Assembly: GCA_938073845.1 (NCBI GenBank)
Contig: CALJEO010000047.1
Location: 1-6,291 of the forward strand
Direction: 5' to 3'
DNA from: an uncultured archaeon
Lineage (GTDB): Archaea > Korarchaeota > Korarchaeia > Korarchaeales > Korarchaeaceae
DNA: 6,291 bases
This document shows positions 1 to 5,237 of the stretch, one piece after another; positions within the stretch are counted from its first letter, which is position 1, and the number at the start of each line of letters is the position of its first letter. The notes beneath the pieces were generated by a model. It saw only the letters and a list, made by a program, of their open reading frames with translations. It had not been told where the DNA came from and ran no database searches. A program made the position numbers and the translations under genes.

Positions 1-213
1 GTGATCACGACGACTCAGACGGAGACCAAGCCCTTAACGGTTACAGAAACCGTTAAGGAGACCTTAACGGTGGAGAGAGAGGTCCTTGGAATCTCCGGAT
101 ACCTCGCTGTTGCGCTCATAGCTCTCCTCCTGGTGGTCATGGCAGTGCTCCTCCTAACGCGCAGATCGGCTGGGGCCCCTACCGCCCAGACGGGGGCAGC
201 TTCCCCATCATGA
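1..213 (+). CDS. C-terminal stalk and membrane anchor of a surface or secreted protein (5' partial)
   Basis: The reading frame is open at the left edge, so the GTG at base 1 is probably an internal codon and the visible 70 residues the end of a longer protein. Residues 3-27 are rich in Thr, Val and Glu, with a repeated Leu-Thr-Val(-Thr)-Glu pattern typical of an extended, often glycosylated stalk. Residues 33-52 form one strongly hydrophobic membrane segment, followed by Thr-Arg-Arg and a short small-residue tail that would lie in the cytoplasm. Archaeal solute-binding proteins, S-layer-associated proteins and extracellular enzymes often end this way. No signal peptide precedes the stalk, which also argues that the N-terminal domain lies outside the window. 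Function cannot be assigned from the anchor. The stop is immediately followed by the T-rich promoter of the next gene. Confidence 0.6.
   Translation: MITTTQTETKPLTVTETVKETLTVEREVLGISGYLAVALIALLLVVMAVLLLTRRSAGAPTAQTGAASPS
32..71. repeat. Two competing hairpins made by three copies of an 11/10-bp word
   Basis: CCTTAACGGTT at 32-42 and its exact reverse complement AACCGTTAAGG at 48-58 can form an 11-bp stem with a 5-base loop. A third copy, CCTTAACGGT at 62-71, can instead pair with 49-58 to make a 10-bp stem with a 3-base loop, so the two stems exclude each other. All lie inside the stalk coding region and encode the repeated Leu-Thr-Val and Thr-Val-Lys units, so protein-level repetition may be the only cause. 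Confidence 0.6.
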
Positions 214-224
214 TTTTTAATTTA
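214..224 (+). promoter_or_regulatory. Archaeal TATA-like promoter for the Fe-S protein gene
   Basis: TTTTTAATTTA lies directly after the preceding stop codon. Its centre near 219 predicts transcription starting around 243-246, which coincides with the GTG at 242. No Shine-Dalgarno sequence precedes that GTG, so a leaderless mRNA is the simplest reading. The T run could also help terminate the upstream transcript. Confidence 0.5.
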
Positions 225-241
225 GATGTCACCTTCAGCTG

Positions 242-1027
242 GTGCTGGGGTACGGGACCCTAAGGGAACTGGTGAACGACATAATAAGGGATGAGGTGAC
301 GTCCTCCGGGATTCCATTTAGGTTACCCGCTCCCGTTGCTAGCTGTAGTGCTGAGGACCCCCTTTGGAAGGAACTGAGGAGCTCCCATCCCTGGATGAGG
401 CTCCCCGGGGAGCTGCTCCCGGGAGCAGAGGGGGTGATAGTGTTCGCCCTCCCACTGAGCTCGGAAGCGATAATTAGCAATCTGAGAAATGAGTACCCAT
501 CGCCCGAATGGCTAAGGGATTACGTAGTAGCTAACGAGATCCTTTGGAGGGTAGCTACTAAGTTAGCTTCAGTATTAGAGGACTACGGCTATAGGAGCTT
601 GCCCATGAGACCCACTCATGACTTCGATGAGGAGCACCTGAGGGCTGGCTGGAGCCACAGGCACGCAGGTTTCGTCTGTGGATTAGGTACCTTCGGTCTC
701 AATAACCTCCTGATAACTGCTATGGGTTGCGCTGTGAGGTTGAACTCGGTAATAACGGAGGCTAGCGTTGAGGGAGGATCCAGGCCCGGGTACGAGTACT
801 GCCTCGCCAAGCGTGGTCTTAGGTGCGATGCCTGCATACGCAGGTGTCCCGTTAGAGCCCTCGAGGACTGGTCCCTAGGGAAGAGAAAATGTTACGATAG
901 GCTGGTTGAGGTAGCTAAGAACTTAGCAGCTTCTCTGGGCTATGCTGATGCATGCGGCAAGTGCTCAACTGGGATCCCCTGCTCCACCGGTATCCCCGCG
1001 TACGATATTCGTAATTTGAGGCAGTGA
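242..1027 (+). CDS. Epoxyqueuosine-reductase-like 4Fe-4S protein
   Basis: A 261-residue soluble protein of the short QueG-like family common in strict anaerobes. Residues 60-70 carry the family's PGAEGVIVFAL strand. Residues 138-160 carry the signature SHRHAGFVCGLGTFGLNN followed by LLIT. Next comes a ferredoxin-like segment, C187-x7-C195-x2-C198-x3-C202-Pro, then C217 and a second group C238-x2-C241-x5-C247 in CGKCSTGIPC. That suggests two 4Fe-4S clusters. True QueG, at about 380 residues, uses cobalamin and two clusters to make queuosine; this protein is much shorter, and archaea generally make archaeosine, so a queuosine role is unlikely. An electron-transfer or reductase role is the safe inference and the substrate is unknown. 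The GTG start is favoured because an in-frame stop lies at 218-220, no ATG lies between, and the promoter predicts a leaderless start here. Confidence 0.8.
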   Translation: MLGYGTLRELVNDIIRDEVTSSGIPFRLPAPVASCSAEDPLWKELRSSHPWMRLPGELLPGAEGVIVFALPLSSEAIISNLRNEYPSPEWLRDYVVANEILWRVATKLASVLEDYGYRSLPMRPTHDFDEEHLRAGWSHRHAGFVCGLGTFGLNNLLITAMGCAVRLNSVITEASVEGGSRPGYEYCLAKRGLRCDACIRRCPVRALEDWSLGKRKCYDRLVEVAKNLAASLGYADACGKCSTGIPCSTGIPAYDIRNLRQ

Positions 1028-1033
1028 TAACAG

Positions 1034-1045
1034 TTTTCCCTTCCT
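1034..1045 (+). terminator. Possible pyrimidine-tract terminator
   Basis: TTTTCCCTTCCT follows the stop codon of the Fe-S protein gene by a few bases. Archaeal transcripts often end in U-rich tracts without a hairpin. The T run is only four bases, so this is weak. Confidence 0.22.
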
Positions 1046-1070
1046 ATGATCGTACTTGTTCTACCTCTAT

Positions 1071-1088
1071 GAAACGAATTTTTATATA
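1071..1088 (+). promoter_or_regulatory. Strong BRE/TATA promoter of the citrate-pathway operon
   Basis: A purine-rich BRE-like GAAACGAA (1071-1078) abuts TTTTTATATA (1079-1088), a near-ideal archaeal TATA box. Its centre near 1084 predicts transcription starting at about 1109-1112. That leaves a leader of about ten bases or less before the ATG at 1120, with no Shine-Dalgarno sequence. It is the only convincing promoter upstream of the four overlapping or closely spaced genes, so it probably drives them all. Confidence 0.75.
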
Positions 1089-1098
1089 GATTCACGTT

Positions 1099-1106
1099 GT
1101 TCGAAC
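1099..1106. promoter_or_regulatory. Palindrome between TATA box and start, operator candidate
   Basis: GTTCGAAC is a perfect 8-bp palindrome lying 10 bases after the TATA box and just before the predicted transcription start. Archaeal repressors often bind there. A single short palindrome is weak evidence. Confidence 0.22.
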
Positions 1107-1108
1107 CT

Positions 1109-1138
1109 ATGCCCATCGAATGGATCTACGTTATATGA
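1109..1138 (+). other. Nine-codon mini-ORF at the operon's predicted transcript start
   Basis: ATG at 1109 opens a frame encoding MPIEWIYVI and ends with TGA at 1136-1138. That stop overlaps, as ATGA, the ATG at 1135, which is Met6 of the synthase in the synthase frame. The ATG sits where the TATA box predicts transcription to begin, so it could be read as a leaderless ORF. Whether it is translated cannot be told from sequence. Confidence 0.3.
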
Positions 1139-2478
1139 CTATGAAATATCGATCCCACCTATTGAACGCTTTCCAGAGGAAGGGAGGTCTGAGGAAGTTG
1201 AGGTGGTATGATTGGTTCTTCCCTGAGCTGAATATTCCAAGATTAGCTAGGAGAATCCCTTCCCATGATTTACTGATAACGGATACCACATTGAGGGACG
1301 GTCAGCAGGGCAGCAGACCATTCACGGAGGAGGAATGCATCAGGATATACTCGCTTCTCTCCGAGCTGGATAACGGCAGTGGGGTCCTCAGGGACATAGA
1401 GCTCTTCCCCTACACGGTCAAGGACAGGAAGGTTATCAGAACGCTGAAGGACTTTGGAACAACTCCTAAGCCAATAGGGTGGATCAGAGCGAGTATGGAA
1501 GACCTGAGGCTAGTTAAAGAGTCCGGTTTAGATACAACGATACTCCTAACCTCTGTATCGGACTACCACATCTACCACAAGCTTAGGATGGATAGGGAGA
1601 GGGCTAGGGAGAAGTTCCTCTCCTGCATCAGGGAGGCGTTGAGGATGGAACTGAGGGTGAAGGTAGCCATGGAGGACATAACTAGATCAGATATCTACGG
1701 CTTCGTCTTGCCCTTCATGGAGGAGGTCCTCAGGATCTCCGAGAGCGAGGGAGCTGAGGTGGGCTTCAAGCTCTCAGATACGCTGGGCTTGGCCTTACCC
1801 TTCCCAGAACTACCGCTCCCTAGGAGCGTTCCAAAGCTGGTGAGGACCCTTATCGATGAACTTGGTTTGAGGAGCGGGCAGCTTGAGTTTCATGGTCACA
1901 ACGACTTTCACTTGGCTGTAGCAAACCATTTAGCTGCTTGGCTCTATGGGGCATCGCTATCGAACTGCACCCTGATGGGCATAGGGGAGAGGGCCGGGAA
2001 CTGCCCTCTGGAGGCGATGGCGGTGCTACGCTCCCAGGTGACGGGAGATACTAAGATGAACCTAAGGGTCCTGGGGAGGATAGCGGAACTCTTCAGGGAG
2101 ATGGGCTTCGGAGTCCCTGATTTCTACCCCCTACTGGGTGAGAACGCATTTAAGACGAAAGCGGGGATTCACATAGATGGACTGCTGAAGAACCCATCAA
2201 TTTACCTACCGTTCGATCCTCAGATAATAGGAAGGCCCTATTCTGTGGAGGTATCCCCCTACTCGGGTAGGTCGGGCCTGATATACTGGCTCGCTAAGAG
2301 GCTCAACCTGAAGGACTGGGAGAGCTTAAAGGATGATCCTAGAGTGGAGTTAGCTTACAGTGAGATGATGAGGATCTTTGAGAGCGGAAGGACCGATCCT
2401 CTGAGTGAAAAGGAGACGATAGCGATCATGAGGAAGTATTTTCCTGAGCTCTCGGTGGTGAGCGAGCAATGGCGATGA
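1120..2478 (+). CDS. Re-citrate synthase-like DRE-TIM metallolyase
   Basis: A 452-residue cytosolic enzyme of the isopropylmalate/homocitrate synthase superfamily, predicted to condense acetyl-CoA with oxaloacetate to citrate. The TIM barrel begins at TDTTLRDGQQ (54-63), with R59 catalytic and D60 a metal ligand. The other metal ligands are H258 and H260 in HGHND. GIGERAGN (287-294) and the catalytic-type H351 in AGIHIDG follow. Features that I recall from clostridial Re-citrate synthase, and that differ from LeuA and homocitrate synthase, are SVSDYHI (145-151), EDITRSDIYGF (185-195), PRSVPK (234-239), HGHNDFH and AWLYG. Length also matches that family, and the LeuA leucine-binding regulatory domain is absent. 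It heads the operon and overlaps the next gene by 10 bases. Met6 (1135) and Met8 (1141) are alternative starts. Homocitrate synthase is the main alternative call. Confidence 0.8.
   Translation: MDLRYMTMKYRSHLLNAFQRKGGLRKLRWYDWFFPELNIPRLARRIPSHDLLITDTTLRDGQQGSRPFTEEECIRIYSLLSELDNGSGVLRDIELFPYTVKDRKVIRTLKDFGTTPKPIGWIRASMEDLRLVKESGLDTTILLTSVSDYHIYHKLRMDRERAREKFLSCIREALRMELRVKVAMEDITRSDIYGFVLPFMEEVLRISESEGAEVGFKLSDTLGLALPFPELPLPRSVPKLVRTLIDELGLRSGQLEFHGHNDFHLAVANHLAAWLYGASLSNCTLMGIGERAGNCPLEAMAVLRSQVTGDTKMNLRVLGRIAELFREMGFGVPDFYPLLGENAFKTKAGIHIDGLLKNPSIYLPFDPQIIGRPYSVEVSPYSGRSGLIYWLAKRLNLKDWESLKDDPRVELAYSEMMRIFESGRTDPLSEKETIAIMRKYFPELSVVSEQWR
2454..2463 (+). promoter_or_regulatory. Shine-Dalgarno site deciding the large-subunit start
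   Basis: GGTGGTGAGC matches the ideal GGAGGTGATC at 8 of 10 positions. It lies inside the end of the synthase gene. Its spacing suits the ATG at 2469 better than the in-frame ATGs at 2475 or 2481. Confidence 0.55.
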
Positions 2479-3719
2479 CGATGGTCGAGAAGATACTCTC
2501 CCTCAAAGTGGGCAAGAAGGTGAGCCCCGGAGAGCACGTGGTAGCCCCAGTAGATTTAGTTTACGCTCATGACGGCACAGCGCCGCTGGCTATAGAGGTG
2601 ATGGAGAGGTTGGGGATCAGGGAACTCAGGGGTAGGACAGCGTTCACGATAGATCACGCATCACCTCCTCCTAACGTTGACTCAGCTTCCATCCATTTGA
2701 GGATGAGGGACTTCGCCTCGAGGTGGGGGGTGAGGCTCTTCGACGTGGGCGAGGGCATATGCCACCAGGTCTTGCCCGAGAGCGGCATGGTGAAGCCCTG
2801 GGACCTCGTTGTTGGAGCGGATAGCCACACCGTCACCCTTGGAGCTCTGGGTGCTTTAGCTATCGGTGTAGGAAGCACTGATGCAGCGGTAGCTATGATT
2901 ACGGGTAGCATCTGGTTGAGGGTGCCTGAAAGCATAGCTTTGAGTGTAAATGGGGAACTGAGGAGCTACGTTACAGCAAAGGACGTCATATTGGAGATGA
3001 TAGGAAGGCTTGGAAGCGATGGAGCCAACTATAAAGCTGTGGAGTTCCTGGGATCTACCGTGGAATCCATGAGCGTTGACTCTAGAATGGTGCTAGCTAA
3101 CATGAGCGTGGAGATGGGGGCTAAAGCTGGCCTGGTACCTACGGATGACAAGACGATTGCCTGGCTGAGTGAGAGGGTCCAAGGAGAGATTAGGGGGATA
3201 AGGCCTGATGATGGAGCGAACTACTCCTCCCTTCATGAATTCTCAGCCCCGGAAATAAAGCCTAACGTCTCACTTCCCGGTAACGTGGATGAGGTCGTCC
3301 CTGTGGAGGAGGTGGAGGGTGAGGAGGTTCAACTCGTCTTCATAGGCTCATGCTCCGGCGGGAGGTTCGAGGATTTCCTATCGGCAGCTAGGATAATGAG
3401 GGGAAGGAGGAGGAGCGAGGGTACGAGGTGCATAGCCGTGCCCGCATCTAAGGAAGTCTACGGGAGGCTCGTAGCATCGGGATTAATTGGCACACTGCTG
3501 GAGTTCGGCTGCCTGATAGGCCCTCCTACATGCGGTCCCTGCATAGGGGCTCACATGGGGTTAGCGGGGCCCGGTGAGGTGGTGGTCTCCACTTCCACTA
3601 GGAACTTCCCAGGTAGGATGGGATCTCCTGATAGTAGGGTTTATCTGGCCTCCCCCCTAACGGCAGCTGCCTCAGCCGCCACGGGCAGGCTAACGGATCC
3701 GGGGAGGTTCCTGGCATGA
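2469..3719 (+). CDS. Aconitase-family large subunit (LeuC/HacA type), probable aconitase
   Basis: A 416-residue catalytic subunit that holds the 4Fe-4S cluster of a two-subunit hydro-lyase, here inferred to interconvert citrate and isocitrate. Cluster ligands are C295 (in GSCSGGR), C355 and C358 (in PTCGPCIG). Other family motifs are GICHQVLPE (96-104), GADSHT (116-121), GVGSTD (133-138), and RNFPGR (378-383) with the two substrate-binding arginines. Length and motif order are those of archaeal LeuC/HacA, not of one-chain aconitase, which runs near 750-900 residues. The usual CTNGR is CSGGR here. Three in-frame ATGs lie six bases apart (2469, 2475, 2481); the first fits both the family's Met-x-Met-Thr start and the ribosome site. 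It overlaps the synthase by 10 bases and the small subunit by 4. Isopropylmalate or homoaconitate activity cannot be excluded from this chain alone. Confidence 0.82.
   Translation: MAMTMVEKILSLKVGKKVSPGEHVVAPVDLVYAHDGTAPLAIEVMERLGIRELRGRTAFTIDHASPPPNVDSASIHLRMRDFASRWGVRLFDVGEGICHQVLPESGMVKPWDLVVGADSHTVTLGALGALAIGVGSTDAAVAMITGSIWLRVPESIALSVNGELRSYVTAKDVILEMIGRLGSDGANYKAVEFLGSTVESMSVDSRMVLANMSVEMGAKAGLVPTDDKTIAWLSERVQGEIRGIRPDDGANYSSLHEFSAPEIKPNVSLPGNVDEVVPVEEVEGEEVQLVFIGSCSGGRFEDFLSAARIMRGRRRSEGTRCIAVPASKEVYGRLVASGLIGTLLEFGCLIGPPTCGPCIGAHMGLAGPGEVVVSTSTRNFPGRMGSPDSRVYLASPLTAAASAATGRLTDPGRFLA
3703..3708 (+). promoter_or_regulatory. Shine-Dalgarno site of the small-subunit gene
   Basis: GGAGGT lies seven bases before the ATG at 3716, within the last codons of the large subunit. 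It supports the ATGA-overlap start and balanced synthesis of the two subunits. Confidence 0.6.
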
Positions 3720-4213
3720 GGGTATGCGGAAGGGCCTGGAAGCTCGGGGATGATGTGACGACCGACCACATAATACCGGGGAGGCTGAAGTACTCGGTAG
3801 GCAGCTTGGAGGAGATGAGGAAGTACGTTTTCCATGATCTCATACCGGGCTTCGCTGAGCTCGTTAGGTCGGGTGATATCATAGTGGCTGGGAGGAACTT
3901 CGGTTACGGCTCGAGCAGGGAGCACGCAGCCAGGCTTCTGAAGATCGTGGGGATAGGGGCTGTAGTTGCCTCAAGCTTCGCCAGGATATTCTACAGGAAC
4001 GCTATAAACGTCGGCCTTCCGGTGGTTGAAGCGGACGTGGAGGCAGATCAGTGGGATTTGATGGAGGTGGACCTGGAGAGGGGCATCGTTGAGAACAAGA
4101 CGAAGGCATCCTCCTTCAAATTCAAACCATTCCCCAGGGAGATAATGGAGATCATAGTTGAGGGAGGGGTGGAGGAGTACTTCAGGAAGAGGGGAAGGTT
4201 TCCCTGGGGGTGA
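3716..4213 (+). CDS. Aconitase-family small subunit (LeuD/HacB type), probable aconitase
   Basis: A 165-residue swivel-domain subunit that completes the active site of the upstream large subunit. GSSREH (65-70) supplies the aconitase-type catalytic serine (S66) and substrate-binding arginine (R68); SFARIFYRNAINVGLP (87-102) is the conserved family core. Specificity lies mainly in residues 15-27. Here the sequence is TTDHIIPGRLKYS, whereas leucine-pathway and homoaconitase small subunits usually have DTDxI followed by a Tyr-Leu loop (YLRT in the methanogen homoaconitase, YLVT/YLVY-like in isopropylmalate isomerase, as I recall). TTDHI is the aconitase form. The Tyr-Leu loop is replaced by LKYS, so a substrate other than homoaconitate or isopropylmalate is likely. 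The start shares four bases (ATGA) with the large-subunit stop, and the dehydrogenase start follows after four bases. Confidence 0.82.
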   Translation: MRVCGRAWKLGDDVTTDHIIPGRLKYSVGSLEEMRKYVFHDLIPGFAELVRSGDIIVAGRNFGYGSSREHAARLLKIVGIGAVVASSFARIFYRNAINVGLPVVEADVEADQWDLMEVDLERGIVENKTKASSFKFKPFPREIMEIIVEGGVEEYFRKRGRFPWG

Positions 4214-4215
4214 TC
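4206..4215 (+). promoter_or_regulatory. Near-perfect Shine-Dalgarno site deciding the dehydrogenase start
   Basis: GGGGGTGATC matches GGAGGTGATC at 9 of 10 bases and ends two bases before the ATG at 4218. This fixes the start there and not at the in-frame ATG at 4158, which would add 20 non-conserved residues inside the small-subunit gene. Confidence 0.75.
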
Positions 4216-4217
4216 CC

Positions 4218-5216
4218 ATGCTGAAGGTGGCTGTGATCGAGGGGGATGGAGTTGGCCCGGAGGTCGTTAGAGCAGCTGAGTCCCTGCTCGAGAGGTACAT
4301 TGACGTCGAGCTGGTGAAGGTAGCGGCTGGAAAGTCCTACTTCATGAGATCAGGGAGACCCATTGAGGAGGGGGGTTTGGATAGGATAAGGGAGTGCGAT
4401 GCTCTCCTCAAGGGACCCGTAGCGACCCCCAAGAGGGATCCCAGCTACCCTAGTGTCAACTCCCTGATAAGGAGGTCTTTCGGGCTCTTCGCGAACGTTA
4501 GACCTTTCAAAAGCTATGAGGGGATCTCTCTTCGTAAGATAGATACCGTGATAATAAGGGAGAACCTGGAATGCCTCTACTACGGCTGGGAGGTAGATGA
4601 TGAGGAGAGGGCAATAGCGATGAGGGTGATCACGAGGAGGGGGGCTGAGAGGATATCTGATTTCGCCTTCAGGTTCGCGAAGCGCGAGGGGAGGAGGAGA
4701 GTGACTGCTGTACACAAGAGTAACATACTGAGGAAGACGGACGGCCTCTTCCTGGACTCATTTTACAAGACCGCGACTAGATTCGACCTGATGGCTGACG
4801 ATGAGATAGTGGATGCAGCGGGTTACAAGATCGTTAAGCTAGATAATGCGTTCGATGTGATGGTGATGCCTAACCTGTACGGGGATATACTCTCCGACGT
4901 GGCCGCGGGTGTCGTGGGCAGCATAGGGCTCTGCGGATCAGCTCAGATAGGTGAGGAATTCGCGGCCTTCGAGCCTATCCATGGAACAGCGGAGGATATA
5001 GCGGGTAAGGGGATAGCGAACCCGATAGGGACGCTCATCGCGGCATCCATGATGCTAGATTGGTTGGCTGAGAGGGGGAAGGTAGGGGAGGGGAAGGGGG
5101 GCAGGATAAGGGAGGCCATAGACTCCCTGCTTAGGGAAGGGACCTGCTTGACCTCCGACCTTGGTGGTAGCTGCGGTACTGAGGAGGTGACTGAGGAGGT
5201 ACTGAGGAGGATCTAA
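4218..5216 (+). CDS. NAD-type isocitrate dehydrogenase of the beta-decarboxylating family
   Basis: A 332-residue cytosolic enzyme predicted to oxidise and decarboxylate isocitrate to 2-oxoglutarate. The family start VAVIEGDGVGPEV is at residues 4-16. The substrate loop SVNSLIR (79-85) places Ser, Asn and Arg exactly where E. coli isocitrate dehydrogenase has S113, N115 and R119; isopropylmalate and homoisocitrate enzymes differ there. Other expected residues are R95 (NVRP), R114 and Y121 (RENLECLYYG), K167 (VHKSN), and metal ligands D199, D223 and D227. In the cofactor site EDIAGKGIANP (259-269), D260-I261 correspond to the Asp-Ile of NAD enzymes, not the Lys-Tyr of NADP-IDH. Length is that of LeuB-like enzymes, shorter than E. 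coli Icd. It is the last operon gene, four bases after the small subunit. Homoisocitrate or isopropylmalate dehydrogenase is the alternative. Confidence 0.82.
   Translation: MLKVAVIEGDGVGPEVVRAAESLLERYIDVELVKVAAGKSYFMRSGRPIEEGGLDRIRECDALLKGPVATPKRDPSYPSVNSLIRRSFGLFANVRPFKSYEGISLRKIDTVIIRENLECLYYGWEVDDEERAIAMRVITRRGAERISDFAFRFAKREGRRRVTAVHKSNILRKTDGLFLDSFYKTATRFDLMADDEIVDAAGYKIVKLDNAFDVMVMPNLYGDILSDVAAGVVGSIGLCGSAQIGEEFAAFEPIHGTAEDIAGKGIANPIGTLIAASMMLDWLAERGKVGEGKGGRIREAIDSLLREGTCLTSDLGGSCGTEEVTEEVLRRI
5178..5210 (+). repeat. Three ACTGAGGAGG repeats at the end of the dehydrogenase gene
   Basis: The 10-base word ACTGAGGAGG starts at 5178, 5190 and 5201. The first two are in the same codon phase and encode Thr-Glu-Glu-Val; the third is shifted by one base and encodes Leu-Arg-Arg. 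Each contains a strong Shine-Dalgarno-like core, although no + strand gene follows. Probably purine-rich coding drift or slippage. Confidence 0.5.
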
Positions 5217-5237
5217 AAAATAGGGGATTATCCCCTA
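5215..5237 (-). terminator. Hairpin plus U-tract terminator with the PEBP stop codon in its loop
   Basis: On the minus strand TAGGGGA-TAA-TCCCCTA (5237-5221) makes a 7-bp stem with a 3-base loop and is followed by a run of six T (5220-5215). The loop TAA is the stop codon of the PEBP gene. The U tract corresponds to the A run that includes the end of the dehydrogenase stop on the other strand. In the + direction the stem has no T tract, so it looks specific to minus-strand transcripts. Confidence 0.6.

Noticed and set aside
3598..3925. Two overlapping minus-strand open frames opposite the hydro-lyase genes
   Set aside because: They are antisense to conserved motifs in both subunits, and their composition is that of a shadow frame.
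4158..4217. Upstream ATG extending the dehydrogenase by 20 residues
   Set aside because: The extension lies inside the small-subunit gene, has no family similarity, and the near-perfect ribosome site serves the ATG at 4218.
1120..5216. Calling the operon leucine biosynthesis (leuA-leuC-leuD-leuB)
   Set aside because: The synthase lacks the LeuA regulatory domain and has Re-citrate-synthase signatures, the small subunit lacks the Tyr-Leu loop, and the dehydrogenase has the isocitrate Ser-x-Asn loop. Kept as an alternative only.
1120..5216. Calling the operon lysine (alpha-aminoadipate) or coenzyme B biosynthesis
   Set aside because: The methanogen homoaconitase loop Arg26 is replaced by Tyr and the dehydrogenase loop is not homoisocitrate-like. 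No LysX/LysW/LysZ-type or other coenzyme B genes lie nearby.
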